From: Achromobacter insolitus
Lineage (GTDB): Bacteria > Pseudomonadota > Gammaproteobacteria > Burkholderiales > Burkholderiaceae_B
Length of the DNA: 64,000 nt
Assembly: GCF_002209555.1 (NCBI RefSeq)
Contig: NZ_NJIF01000004.1
Coordinates: 248,001 to 312,000, forward strand
Direction of reading: 5' to 3'
Every line of letters begins with the position of its first letter. Within the stretch, counting starts at the first letter, position 1. The position numbers and the translations under genes are program-made. This document shows, piece by piece, positions 1 through 8,358 of this stretch. The notes beneath the pieces are model-generated. The model was given only the letters and a program-made list of their open reading frames with translations, was not told the DNA's origin and made no database searches.

Positions 1-739
1 CGTCGAACGCCAGGCCGACTTCGCAATCCGAGTAGCGCAGGCAGTAGATGAGATCCTGCAGGTTCTGCGGGTCGGCCGGATCCGGATGGTGGCCGGGGAA
101 CGAACCGTCGACCTCGCAGAACAGCTCGACCACTTCGCAGCCGAGGGCGCGGAACAACGCCGGCGCCGCGGCGCCGGCGACGCCATTGCCGCAATCGATG
201 GCGATCTTCATCGGCCGCGCCATGCGGATGTCGCCCATCAGGCGCGCCGTATAGCACGGCATGATCTGCATCTGCGTGCGCCCGCCCGCGGCGCTGGCCG
301 ACTCGATCGGCAGGCGCATTGCGTCGCGCAGCGCGGTGATGCCTTCGCCATACAAGGACGCGCCGTCCAGCACGATCTTGAAGCCGTTGTGCGCGGGCGG
401 ATTGTGGCTGCCCGTGACCGCGATGCCCGCGCCCGTGTCCATCAGCCGGGTCGCGAAGTACACCATCGGCGTGGTGGCCATGCCGATGTCGATGACATGC
501 ATGCCCGCCGAGCGCAGGCCTGCCTGCAAGGCGGCCGCCAGCTCGACGCTGCTCAGCCTGCCATCCCTCCCCACCACGATCGACCGGGCCCCTTGCTCCC
601 GCGCCTGGGTCCCCGCCGCCATCCCCAGGCTGTGCGCAAACCGCGCGTCGATCTCGTCCGGCACTGTGCCGCGTATGTCATAAGCCTTGAAAACCGCATC
701 CAGAATTTGCGGCGTATCCCAGCCAAAAGTTCCGTGCAT
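1..739 (-). CDS. manB: phosphomannomutase/phosphoglucomutase (partial, 3' end outside window)
   Basis: Alpha-D-phosphohexomutase; it interconverts mannose-6-phosphate and mannose-1-phosphate, feeding ManC in the same locus with substrate for GDP-mannose. The N-terminal 246 residues are in the window. They contain the substrate-loop motif GRDGRLSS and the catalytic phosphoserine loop TGSHNPP, in the order expected for domain 1, then the start of domain 2 (KIAIDCGNGVAG). The ATG at 739 follows GGAGA at a good distance. It lies 21 bases after the wzc stop, so it is probably the third gene of the wza-wzc-manB transcript. The C-terminal sugar- and phosphate-binding domains are cut off by the window edge. 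Phosphoglucomutase activity is also possible, as in AlgC. Confidence 0.9.
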   Translation of the reverse strand, partial: MHGTFGWDTPQILDAVFKAYDIRGTVPDEIDARFAHSLGMAAGTQAREQGARSIVVGRDGRLSSVELAAALQAGLRSAGMHVIDIGMATTPMVYFATRLMDTGAGIAVTGSHNPPAHNGFKIVLDGASLYGEGITALRDAMRLPIESASAAGGRTQMQIMPCYTARLMGDIRMARPMKIAIDCGNGVAGAAAPALFRALGCEVVELFCEVDGSFPGHHPDPADPQNLQDLIYCLRYSDCEVGLAFD

Positions 740-760
740 GCCAGTTTCTCCGGGTGGCGT

Positions 761-3022
761 TTATTTAGGGCCGTTCTGTTTGAAATCGCCGTAATACGCC
801 GCACGGGAGTAGCGATAACTGCCGTACTTGGACCGGAAGCCGAAGCGTTCCGGCAGGAGTTTGAGACCGTTGAAGAGCACGCCATCCACGGGCGCGCCGG
901 CCTGGATCAGGCGCTTGGCCGTTTCACGGATTTCCCCCACCGTGTTCATGCCCGAGCGCACCACCACCATTACCGCGGCGGCATGCGTGCCGACCACGGC
1001 CGCGTCCGGAGACGACAGCACGGGCGCCGTGTCCAGGATGACCATGTCGTACTGCGATGCGAGCTCGCGCAGGGTTGCGCCAAAAACGGGCGAGGCCAGC
1101 AGTTCGGAAGGGTCGAAGGTGACCGCGCCCGTGGCGATGAAGTCCACGCCCTCGGACACGCTGTGCTTGCGGACCTGGGTCAACGGTATCGTGCCCGACA
1201 GGACTTCGAACAGGCCGTCCTCCTTGGGCACGCCGAAGTAGCGGTTGAGCTGGCCCTTGCGGAAGTCAGCGTCGATCAGCAGCACCCGCTTGCCCACGCC
1301 GCCCTGGATGAAGGCGAAGTTGGCCGACAGGAACGACTTTCCCACGCCCGCCACCGGGCCGGTGAACATGACCATGTTGTTGGCGGACTGGCGCAGCGAC
1401 GCCTGCAGCACGTTGCGGAACGATCTCAGGCTTTCTATGGGTGGCGCGTTGCCCTGGCTCTGCGCAAGCAGCGCGGGCACCATCGCGTTCTTGCGCCGGC
1501 TGCGCCGCCACAGCTTGTCCTGCATGTCGCTGTACGGGATGGCGGCCAGCACCGGCAAGCCGGTATGGCGCTCGACGTCGTCGGGTTCGGACAAGCCGCC
1601 GAACAAGGCGTTGCGGACAAAGGCGCAGAGCATGCCGAAGATGAGGCCGAAGGCGGTCGCCACGCCGATGATGATGGCGGCCTTCGGGCGTACCGGCTTG
1701 TCGGGCTGCACCGCCGAGTCCAGGATGCGCACGTTGCCCACCTTGCCCGCACGGATCAGGCGCAGTTGCTGGGCGTTGTTGAGCAGCGCAGTGTAGAGCT
1801 CGGTGTTGACGCGCACGTCGCGCACCAGGCGCACCACGTCCTGCTCCAGGTCGGGAAGCTGCCGGATGTTGTTGCCGATGCGGTTCACGTCCCCGGTCAG
1901 GCCCGCGATCTGGCGATCCAGCGACACGATGGCCGGGTGGGTCGGCGCAAAGCGCGTGATCATCTCCTGACGCTTGGAGCGCAGTTCCATCACCTTCGTC
2001 TGGGCGTCCACCGATTGCGCGAGGATGAGCTTGGCCTCTTCGCTCAGGTCGATGGTTCCCCGCTTGTTGCGCAAGGAGTTGTACTTGGTCTCGGCCGCGT
2101 CCAGTTCGCCCTTGAGCACCGGCAGCTGCTGTTCAAGGAACACCAGGGACTTCTCGGCCTGCGCCGACTTGCGGTTCACGTTCTGCTGCACGTACTCCTG
2201 GCCGATCTGGTTCAGCACCGCCGTGGTCAGCGCGGGATCATTGCCTTCCAGCGTGACGCCGATCACGCCCGAGGTCCGGCCGCGCTCGAAAATTCCCAGC
2301 CGCGACTGCACGTCCTCGATGGCGGCAAGGCGCGAGCTGCGCGATACGGTGAACTCGGTGCCCGGACGCCCGGTCAAGGCATCGATGTGCACGTCCATGG
2401 CGCCGCCGCCGGGCAGCCGGAAGTGCTCGGGCTTGCCCACGGTGCCATTGAACGTGGCGCCGGTGAATTTGTCGCTCAAGGTGTAGCGGCCTTCTCCCAG
2501 CGTGGTGACGCGAAAGGGCTTGCCCAGCCACTCGTTGGGCACGTCCAGCTGCGAAATCGCAATGGCCTCGCCGCCCCAGGCATAGCCGCCGCGCGGGAAG
2601 CTCGACGGATACGGCAGGCTCTCGTAGCGCTGCGCCAGCCATTCGCCGATCACAGGGAAGTAGCGCGGCTTGGCCTGGATGTACAGCAGGAACTTGTCGA
2701 CAGCGGGGCCTACGACCATGCGCGAGCGCAACACTTCCATTTCGCCCGACGTCTCGGCCTTGGTATCGAACATGGAAGAGACGTCGCCAAGCAGGCTGCG
2801 GCTTTGCCCCTGGGGCATTTCCTCTTCCACCTGCACGATGATGTCAGCCGAGTAGACCTTGGGCGTGACCATCACATAGGTCAGCGCTCCCAATAATGCG
2901 AGCAGAGTGATCGCAATGATCATCCACCGGTTGGAGAAGATGGCGTCCACGTGGGACGTCAACGGAGTTTCCTGCTGACGAGCCGGCACGGACGGCTCGA
3001 ACGATTCGATGGGCAACGACAT
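761..3022 (-). CDS. wzc: polysaccharide co-polymerase / tyrosine autokinase Wzc
   Basis: Inner-membrane bacterial tyrosine kinase that controls polymer length and export with Wza. The 753-residue protein has a Wzz-type region with a first membrane segment at about 33-52, a long periplasmic coiled-coil part, and a second membrane segment near 455-480. The cytoplasmic kinase domain has Walker A (GPVAGVGKS, about 555-563), Walker A' (VLLIDADF, about 580) and Walker B (MVILDTAP, about 660). The last 25 residues hold five tyrosines (about 733-744), the usual autophosphorylation cluster. Start ATG follows GGAGAG. It sits 61 bases after wza. The cognate Wzb-type phosphatase is not in the window. Confidence 0.93.
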   Translation of the reverse strand: MSLPIESFEPSVPARQQETPLTSHVDAIFSNRWMIIAITLLALLGALTYVMVTPKVYSADIIVQVEEEMPQGQSRSLLGDVSSMFDTKAETSGEMEVLRSRMVVGPAVDKFLLYIQAKPRYFPVIGEWLAQRYESLPYPSSFPRGGYAWGGEAIAISQLDVPNEWLGKPFRVTTLGEGRYTLSDKFTGATFNGTVGKPEHFRLPGGGAMDVHIDALTGRPGTEFTVSRSSRLAAIEDVQSRLGIFERGRTSGVIGVTLEGNDPALTTAVLNQIGQEYVQQNVNRKSAQAEKSLVFLEQQLPVLKGELDAAETKYNSLRNKRGTIDLSEEAKLILAQSVDAQTKVMELRSKRQEMITRFAPTHPAIVSLDRQIAGLTGDVNRIGNNIRQLPDLEQDVVRLVRDVRVNTELYTALLNNAQQLRLIRAGKVGNVRILDSAVQPDKPVRPKAAIIIGVATAFGLIFGMLCAFVRNALFGGLSEPDDVERHTGLPVLAAIPYSDMQDKLWRRSRRKNAMVPALLAQSQGNAPPIESLRSFRNVLQASLRQSANNMVMFTGPVAGVGKSFLSANFAFIQGGVGKRVLLIDADFRKGQLNRYFGVPKEDGLFEVLSGTIPLTQVRKHSVSEGVDFIATGAVTFDPSELLASPVFGATLRELASQYDMVILDTAPVLSSPDAAVVGTHAAAVMVVVRSGMNTVGEIRETAKRLIQAGAPVDGVLFNGLKLLPERFGFRSKYGSYRYSRAAYYGDFKQNGPK

Positions 3023-3083
3023 GCAGCTCTCCAGAGAAGACGCCGCCGCGGTCGCGGCGTCCCCAGGCGTGGTTTAAGGCGGA

Positions 3084-4220
3084 CTAATCTATGGCTTTCA
3101 CGGTCTGTACCGTTTGCGCGCTCGGGAACAGGTTGCTGATGAAGCGGTTCCACCGCACCAGGCCGGCCGAGTCCACAAACACAACATCTTTGGGTTGCAA
3201 CTCGAACTTCTCCGCCACCGCAAGGTTCTGCGGCGAGCCGGCGTTCAGGTGGAACACCAGCGGCGTCGCTTGCTCCGTGCTGCGTACAACGAATATCTGC
3301 GACGGATTCGAGGTCAGCTGGTTCGGTCCTCCGGCCAAGCCCAACGCCTCGGTCAACGACATGCGTCCGTCACGCATCACTGCAGCGGTAGGCAAGGTCA
3401 CCTCGCCCATCACGAACACCTTGCTGTCGTCGCGCGGCGTCACTCTTACGATGTCGCCCGACTTCAGCAGCACTTGATTCAGGTCCTGTCCACGCTCGAT
3501 CAGGGCCGGCACGTTCACGCGAGTACGACGGCCGTCGCGGATCACGTACACTGCGCTGCGATCTCCCGTCGGCAAAATGCCTCCGGCCCTGTTGATGGCT
3601 TCCAACAGGGTCATCGGAATATCGTTGATCGCAATCGCACCCGGCGTCTTGACCTCGCCGTCCACGTAAACGCGCTTGCTGCGATATCCCAGAACGCGTA
3701 CGGTGATCTGCGGATCCTGGATGTACTTGCTTGAACTATTCACTATGAGATTGCGCGCCTGAAGTTCCGTCAAGCCGGCCACTTTCAGCAATCCCGCATA
3801 GGGAAATTGGATATATCCAGTGGATGAGACCGTATAGCCCGGAATGCCCGAGGCGGTATCCCCAATGGCTAGTTCGGTCACCCCAGTCCCGATGGCGTAG
3901 GTTTGCGTCGGAAGGACGAGTTCAGGGTGGTCCCACACGACGATCGAGAGTATGTCTCCCGGTCCGATGAGGTAGGGCCCGGACTTTCCGTAAAGCTTGT
4001 CGACACCTTCGTTGTCGAGCAATGCCTGGCGCGCGCGCTGATCCTCAAGCACCAGCGACGGCGTAATTTCCTTGATCACGGCCTTTGAATTCGGGTCCAG
4101 AGGATCCGCGAGCTGATTGGCGTCAAAGGTCATACCGGGAGACAAGGCGCAAGCGCCCAGCGAGGACACGAGCGCGATAGCGGCTATGGCTCGGCTCAAC
4201 GTTCCGAAAAATGTCGTCAT
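3084..4220 (-). CDS. wza: polysaccharide export outer-membrane lipoprotein Wza
   Basis: Forms the outer-membrane export channel for capsule or exopolysaccharide. The 378-residue product starts with a lipoprotein signal peptide; the lipobox LGAC places the lipidated cysteine at residue 24. The poly_export motif (YLIGPGDILSIVVWDHPEL) follows, then two SLBB-type repeats (RVYVDGEVKTPGAI and KVFVMGEVTLPTAAV). An in-frame ATG lies 31 codons upstream, but starting there would bury the signal peptide, so the ATG at 4220 is preferred. It is the first gene of the minus-strand arm and is divergent from the wcaJ-like gene across a 242-base promoter region. Confidence 0.92.
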   Translation of the reverse strand: MTTFFGTLSRAIAAIALVSSLGACALSPGMTFDANQLADPLDPNSKAVIKEITPSLVLEDQRARQALLDNEGVDKLYGKSGPYLIGPGDILSIVVWDHPELVLPTQTYAIGTGVTELAIGDTASGIPGYTVSSTGYIQFPYAGLLKVAGLTELQARNLIVNSSSKYIQDPQITVRVLGYRSKRVYVDGEVKTPGAIAINDIPMTLLEAINRAGGILPTGDRSAVYVIRDGRRTRVNVPALIERGQDLNQVLLKSGDIVRVTPRDDSKVFVMGEVTLPTAAVMRDGRMSLTEALGLAGGPNQLTSNPSQIFVVRSTEQATPLVFHLNAGSPQNLAVAEKFELQPKDVVFVDSAGLVRWNRFISNLFPSAQTVQTVKAID

Positions 4221-4385
4221 GGCAAATCCACTTGTGAATGACTTCGTTGCTTGGAGTGAGCCCGATGCGTAACGGGTTGCGACATTCCACTCTCTTTTCC
4301 TAGCCCCGCACATTCGACGGATGTCCTAAGCCTTCTCCTACATCGTTTGGAGGTTTCGGGTGCGTTGCGCACTCAATAAGATTTT

Positions 4386-4397
4386 GTCGGTAGCCAC
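4386..4397 (+). promoter_or_regulatory. ops-like element in the exopolysaccharide leader
   Basis: GTCGGTAGCCAC lies 66 bases before the start of the plus-strand polysaccharide operon. It keeps the GGTAGC core of the enterobacterial ops/JUMPstart element (GGCGGTAGCGTG), matching 8 of 12 positions. In enterobacteria ops recruits the NusG paralogue RfaH to long polysaccharide operons. The match is short, so the assignment is tentative. Confidence 0.3.
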
Positions 4398-4462
4398 AAG
4401 CTTTGCGGCAGCGCACCGTTTTTGCCTTCCGCACGGCGGCTCCCCACGAACAGGAGTGCGCG

Positions 4463-5872
4463 ATGGACCCGTCCCAAACGGACACGTCGTCTAGATTCAG
4501 CGGAGCAAGCTATCTCTACCGCTTGCTCGATGCCGCGATCGTCATTGCCTGCGGCCTGACTGCCACCGGCTTGAAGTTCTCGGACGATGCCTTGGCGGAT
4601 CCTCCGCAGATCCATCTGTTCCTTATCTACCTGTGCGGGCTGGGCGTCGTCGCCATCTTCCCGGCCTTCCGGCTATATGTATCGTGGCGCGGCCGGCTGC
4701 TCACCGACCTGGTCGTGCGCAGCCTGGCGGCCTGGGCGGTGGTTTTCGCGCTGGGCATCTGCATCAGTTTTCTCATGCACCAGACCGCCGCGATATCCCG
4801 CATGTGGGCGGCTACATGGTTCGTCATGTCGGCGCTGACACTGGCAGGCTTACGCATTGCGGTCTACGCGGTACTGGGCGCGGCGCGCGACCGGGGGCTG
4901 GACCGCAAGCGCGTGCTGCTGGTGGGCTTCGGCGCGCTGGGCCACGACCTGTGGCGCCGGGTGGAGCAATACCGCGGCGCAGGCTACGAAGTGGCAGGGA
5001 TCTATGCCGAACCGCATGAGAACCTGCCGCCGCAAGTGCGCCGCCTGCATGACCTGGACGGGTTGCATGGCTTCGTGCATGAGCACAACGTCCGGGAGAT
5101 CTGGATCGTGCTGCCGATGGAAGCCGGCCAGGAACTGCGCGAAGTCCTCTATCACCTGCGCAACGACCTGGTGGATATCCGCTGGATTCCCGATGTGATG
5201 TCCATCCAGCTGCTGGGGCACCGCATCGGCGAATTCCTGGGCCTGCCGGCCATCCAGCTCAATAGCCTGCCTGCGGCGGGCGTGCGCGGCCTGGCCAAGG
5301 AAATCTTCGACCGCAGCTTTGCCCTCTGCGCGCTGATAGGGCTGTCGCCGGTGATGCTGACGGTGGCTCTCTTGGTGAAGGCGACCTCGCGCGGGCCCGT
5401 GTTCTTCACCCAGCCGCGGCTGGGCGTCGATGGCAAGGTATTCCACGTCTATAAGTTCCGCACCATGACCGTGCACCAGGAACAAGGCGTGGTCACCCAG
5501 GCGACCCGCAACGACGCTCGCGTCACGCGCATCGGCGGCTTTCTCAGGCGCACCAGCCTGGACGAACTGCCGCAGTTCCTGAATGTGTTGCTGGGCGACA
5601 TGTCGGTGGTGGGACCCCGTCCCCATGCGCTGGAGCACAACGAAATGTACAAGGACCTGGTGCAGCGCTACATGATGCGCCACCGCGTCAAGCCCGGCAT
5701 CACGGGATGGGCGCAGGTCAATGGCCTGCGCGGGCAAACGGACACGCTGCGCAAGATGAGCGACCGGGTCGAGCACGACATCTATTACATCCAGCACTGG
5801 ACGTTCAGGATGGACCTGCAGATCATCGCCCGCACGGCGATCTCGGGATGGACGGGCCGCAATGTCTACTAA
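4463..5872 (+). CDS. wcaJ: undecaprenyl-phosphate sugar phosphotransferase (WcaJ family)
   Basis: Initiating phosphoglycosyltransferase that loads the first hexose-1-phosphate onto undecaprenyl phosphate. The 469-residue protein has four N-terminal membrane segments, a central Rossmann-like CoA_binding_3 region (RVLLVGFGALGHDL) and the C-terminal catalytic domain (FTQPRLGVDGKVFHVYKFRT, then SLDELPQ, DMSVVGPRP, and KPGITGWAQVNG). The ATG at 4463 follows AGGAG with good spacing and is preferred to an upstream in-frame ATG. First gene of the plus arm; its last 11 bases overlap the Nudix gene, suggesting translational coupling. Family membership suggests glucose-1-phosphate as donor sugar, but galactose cannot be excluded. 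Confidence 0.92.
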   Translation: MDPSQTDTSSRFSGASYLYRLLDAAIVIACGLTATGLKFSDDALADPPQIHLFLIYLCGLGVVAIFPAFRLYVSWRGRLLTDLVVRSLAAWAVVFALGICISFLMHQTAAISRMWAATWFVMSALTLAGLRIAVYAVLGAARDRGLDRKRVLLVGFGALGHDLWRRVEQYRGAGYEVAGIYAEPHENLPPQVRRLHDLDGLHGFVHEHNVREIWIVLPMEAGQELREVLYHLRNDLVDIRWIPDVMSIQLLGHRIGEFLGLPAIQLNSLPAAGVRGLAKEIFDRSFALCALIGLSPVMLTVALLVKATSRGPVFFTQPRLGVDGKVFHVYKFRTMTVHQEQGVVTQATRNDARVTRIGGFLRRTSLDELPQFLNVLLGDMSVVGPRPHALEHNEMYKDLVQRYMMRHRVKPGITGWAQVNGLRGQTDTLRKMSDRVEHDIYYIQHWTFRMDLQIIARTAISGWTGRNVY

Positions 5873-6371
5873 ACCTTTGGGATGGCCCGAGCGCCAGAAG
5901 GCCGCCACGCGCGGCGGGCTGCTTGCCCAGGCGGAGTTCCGCCAGGCGGTGGAGATGTTGCCCCTGGTGTCCATCGACCTGCTCCTGCGCGACGCCGCCG
6001 GCCGCTACCTGACCGGCTTGCGGGCCAATCCGCCCGCCCAGGGCGCCTGGTTCGTGCCGGGCGGGCGCATCCGCAAGAACGAAACGCTGCGCGACGCGCT
6101 GCGCCGCATCGCCCGCGACGAACTCGGCGTGCCGGAGACGGAACTGTCCTGGACTCCTCGCGGCGTCTACGAACACTTCTATGGCACCAATTTCGCGGGT
6201 GAAGCCGGACGCTCCACCCACTACGTCGTCCTCGCCTATGAGGCGGAGCTTTCTTTGGACATTTCCAGCCTGCCCCAGGCCCAGCACCGCAGTTACCGCT
6301 GGTTGCCCGCGGAGGCCATCGCCGCCGATCCCGGCGTGCACCCCTACACCCAGGCCTACTTCAAGGAGTGA
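5862..6371 (+). CDS. gmm: GDP-mannose mannosyl hydrolase (Nudix, WcaH/Gmm family)
   Basis: Hydrolyses GDP-mannose or GDP-glucose to GDP and the sugar, which can tune the nucleotide-sugar pool for polymer synthesis. The 169-residue size and the Nudix stretch GGRIRKNETLRDALRRIARD followed by ELG fit the GDP-mannose hydrolase branch, which has a modified Nudix box. The flanking motifs WFVPGGR and the C-terminal HPYTQAYF are also typical. It overlaps the wcaJ-like gene by 11 bases, and its stop lies just before the manC start, so the three genes are tightly coupled. Confidence 0.9.
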   Translation: MSTKPLGWPERQKAATRGGLLAQAEFRQAVEMLPLVSIDLLLRDAAGRYLTGLRANPPAQGAWFVPGGRIRKNETLRDALRRIARDELGVPETELSWTPRGVYEHFYGTNFAGEAGRSTHYVVLAYEAELSLDISSLPQAQHRSYRWLPAEAIAADPGVHPYTQAYFKE

Positions 6372-6376
6372 GCGCC

Positions 6377-7807
6377 ATGACCAACCCCCCTCCCCCGTAC
6401 CGGGCAGTCATACTTTGCGGTGGATCAGGCTCGCGCCTGTGGCCGTTGTCGCGGGAACTGCTGCCCAAGCAGTTCATCCGTTTGACCGATGACCGCAGCC
6501 TGTTGCAAAACACCTTGCTGCGCTTGGGTTCGGCCGGCGCCGAGGCCAGGCCCACCCTGGTATGCAACGACGCCCACCGCTACATCGCCGCGGAGCAGGC
6601 GCTGGAGCTGGGCATCAAGGACGTAGAGGTGATCCTGGAGCCGTACGCGCGCAACACCGCGCCGGCGATCGCCGCGGCCACCCTGCGCGCCATGCGCGAC
6701 GGGGAGGACCCCGTCATGCTCATCATGCCGTCAGACCACGTGCTGGAAGACGGCGAGGTGCTGCGCGCGGCTTTCGCCGAAGCCTACCGGGCCGCCCTGC
6801 AGGGCGCGCTGGTGACCTTCGGGATAACCCCCACCGCGCCGCTCAGCGGCTATGGCTACATCCAGGCGGACGAGCCCGGGGTCATGGCGCCGGCGCGCCG
6901 CGTGCGCCGTTTCGTCGAAAAGCCATCTCCCGAAGTCGCGCAACGCTTCATCGAAGATGGGGGCTATTACTGGAACAGCGGCATGTTCGCCTTCCAGGCC
7001 TCGGTGTTCCTGTCGGAAATGGCGCGCCTGGCGCCCAAAATGCTGGAACAGGTACAGGCGGCGGTGGCCATCGGGCACGGGGAAAATTCGCTCTTCCACC
7101 TGGACGGGCCTTCCTTCGAGGCCTGCCCCAGCGACTCCATGGACTACGCCATCATGGAACGGACCGACAGCGCGGTGGTCATCCCGCTGGCGGCCTCCTG
7201 GAGCGACGTCGGCGCCTGGGACGCGGTCTGGGGCATCGCCCAGAAGACGGTGGAAGGCAATTCCACGACGGGCGACGTCATGGTGGAGGATTCACGCAAC
7301 TGCCTGATCCACTCCACCAGCCGGCTGGTTGCATCGGTGGGCCTGGACGACATCGTCGTGATCGAAACCGCCGACGCCGTGCTGGTGGCGCACAAGTCGC
7401 GCTCACAGGACGTCAAGCGGCTGGTCGAGATTTTCAAGACGCAGCACCGCTCCGAACTGAACCATCACCGCGAGGTGCAGCGGCCCTGGGGTTCCTACGA
7501 TTCGGTGGGCCAGGGGCCGCGCTACCAGGTCAAGCGCATCACGGTGAAGCCCGGCGCGCGCCTGTCCTCGCAGATGCACCATCATCGCGCGGAGCACTGG
7601 ATCGTGGTTTCGGGCACGGCCCGGATCTACAACGGCGACAAGCAATATCTGTTGACCGAAAACCAGTCGACCTACATTCCGCTGGGCGAAATCCACAGCC
7701 TGGAGAATCCCGGAAAGATCCCGCTGGAGATCATCGAGGTGCAATCGGGGGCCTACCTGGGCGAAGACGACATCGTCAGATTCCAGGATATGTATGGCCG
7801 CGTCTAA
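6377..7807 (+). CDS. manC: mannose-1-phosphate guanylyltransferase / mannose-6-phosphate isomerase
   Basis: Bifunctional enzyme (ManC/CpsB/AlgA type) that isomerises fructose-6-phosphate to mannose-6-phosphate and makes GDP-mannose from mannose-1-phosphate. The 476-residue protein opens with the pyrophosphorylase signature AVILCGGSGSRLWPLSRELL and has FVEKP near residue 178. The last 120 residues form the cupin isomerase domain (QMHHHRAEHWIVVSGTA, HSLENPGK). The ATG at 6377 is preferred because AAGGAG lies eight bases upstream; a GTG nine bases earlier is in frame. It supplies substrate to Gmd downstream and works with the phosphomannomutase on the opposite strand. Confidence 0.93.
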   Translation: MTNPPPPYRAVILCGGSGSRLWPLSRELLPKQFIRLTDDRSLLQNTLLRLGSAGAEARPTLVCNDAHRYIAAEQALELGIKDVEVILEPYARNTAPAIAAATLRAMRDGEDPVMLIMPSDHVLEDGEVLRAAFAEAYRAALQGALVTFGITPTAPLSGYGYIQADEPGVMAPARRVRRFVEKPSPEVAQRFIEDGGYYWNSGMFAFQASVFLSEMARLAPKMLEQVQAAVAIGHGENSLFHLDGPSFEACPSDSMDYAIMERTDSAVVIPLAASWSDVGAWDAVWGIAQKTVEGNSTTGDVMVEDSRNCLIHSTSRLVASVGLDDIVVIETADAVLVAHKSRSQDVKRLVEIFKTQHRSELNHHREVQRPWGSYDSVGQGPRYQVKRITVKPGARLSSQMHHHRAEHWIVVSGTARIYNGDKQYLLTENQSTYIPLGEIHSLENPGKIPLEIIEVQSGAYLGEDDIVRFQDMYGRV

Positions 7808-7828
7808 GGATGAAGAACCCTCACGCTC

Positions 7829-7962
7829 CGCGCGCTCGCTGCCCCCCGAGGGGGCGCCTTTCGCCTTGGGGCGGCCCGGCGGCGTGGGGGAAGAGCCCCC
7901 GCGCCACGCGCGCTCGCTGCCCCCCGAGGGGGTGCCTTTCGCCTTGGGGCGGCCCGGCGGCG
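7829..7962. repeat. duplicated 56-bp GC-rich palindromic repeat
   Basis: Two copies, 7829-7884 and 7907-7962, are identical except for one base (C to T at unit position 26). Each contains the hairpin GCCCCC-CGA-GGGGGC followed by the shared CTTTCGCCTTGGGG. The 22 bases between them form another hairpin (GGGGG-AAGAG-CCCCC). The pair looks like a Burkholderiales extragenic palindrome duplicated in tandem. It lies directly upstream of the probable VanZ start and remains open in the same frame, so it could be read as an artificial N-terminus. Confidence 0.75.
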
Positions 7963-7985
7963 AAAGGGGGTTCTGGCGACCGGGA

Positions 7986-8348
7986 ATGGCGCGGATCTGT
8001 TTGCCGGTGGCGGCGCTGTTTTTTGTCGTGCTGGTGACGGTGGGCAATTTGCCGGGCCTGGCCGCCGAGATGTCGGATGCGTTTGGGGACAAGCGCCTGC
8101 ATCTTGCGGCTTACGCCTTCCTGACTACGTTGATCTATTTCTCGGTCAACCGGCGCCCGGCGCTGACGGCCCTTCTGGGGGTCGCTGCCCTGGGTGCACT
8201 GGATGAAGCAATCCAGTCCTTTGTTCCGTATCGACAGGCTGATTTATTAGACCTTTTGGCCGATATCTCCGCGGCTGGTGCAACAGTAATCTCATTGCAC
8301 ATTGGTACCGCAGCCTTCGGCTCCTTTCGTGCAGTCACTAAGTCTTAA
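7986..8348 (+). CDS. VanZ-like family membrane protein
   Basis: Small inner-membrane protein of the VanZ family, whose biochemical role is mostly unknown. The 120-residue form has an N-terminal membrane segment ([13 protein letters not shown]), then [13 protein letters not shown] and the conserved family stretch [20 protein letters not shown] with [12 protein letters not shown]. The frame stays open 64 codons further upstream, but that part is encoded by the duplicated GC-rich repeat, so the ATG at 7986 is preferred. An AAAGGGGG tract lies about 14 bases upstream, which is a loose ribosome site. It sits between manC and gmd and is probably co-transcribed, though its link to polymer synthesis is not evident. 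Confidence 0.75.
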   Translation: MARICLPVAALFFVVLVTVGNLPGLAAEMSDAFGDKRLHLAAYAFLTTLIYFSVNRRPALTALLGVAALGALDEAIQSFVPYRQADLLDLLADISAAGATVISLHIGTAAFGSFRAVTKS

Positions 8349-8358
8349 GGATACAACC

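Noticed and set aside
86..2896. Long open frame on the plus strand opposite wzc
   Set aside because: It is antisense to a clear Wzc kinase, has no recognisable domain and the arginine/histidine/alanine-rich look of a high-GC shadow frame. Similar frames opposite fadE (22837-25203) and opposite the dehydrogenase fusion (29503-32508) were rejected for the same reason.
7829..7962. CRISPR-like repeat pair
   Set aside because: Only two long GC-rich palindromic units with a hairpin between them, no array and no cas genes.
7794..7985. Upstream extension of the VanZ-like protein
   Set aside because: The 64 residues are encoded by the duplicated palindromic repeat; the family homology and membrane segment start only after ATG 7986.
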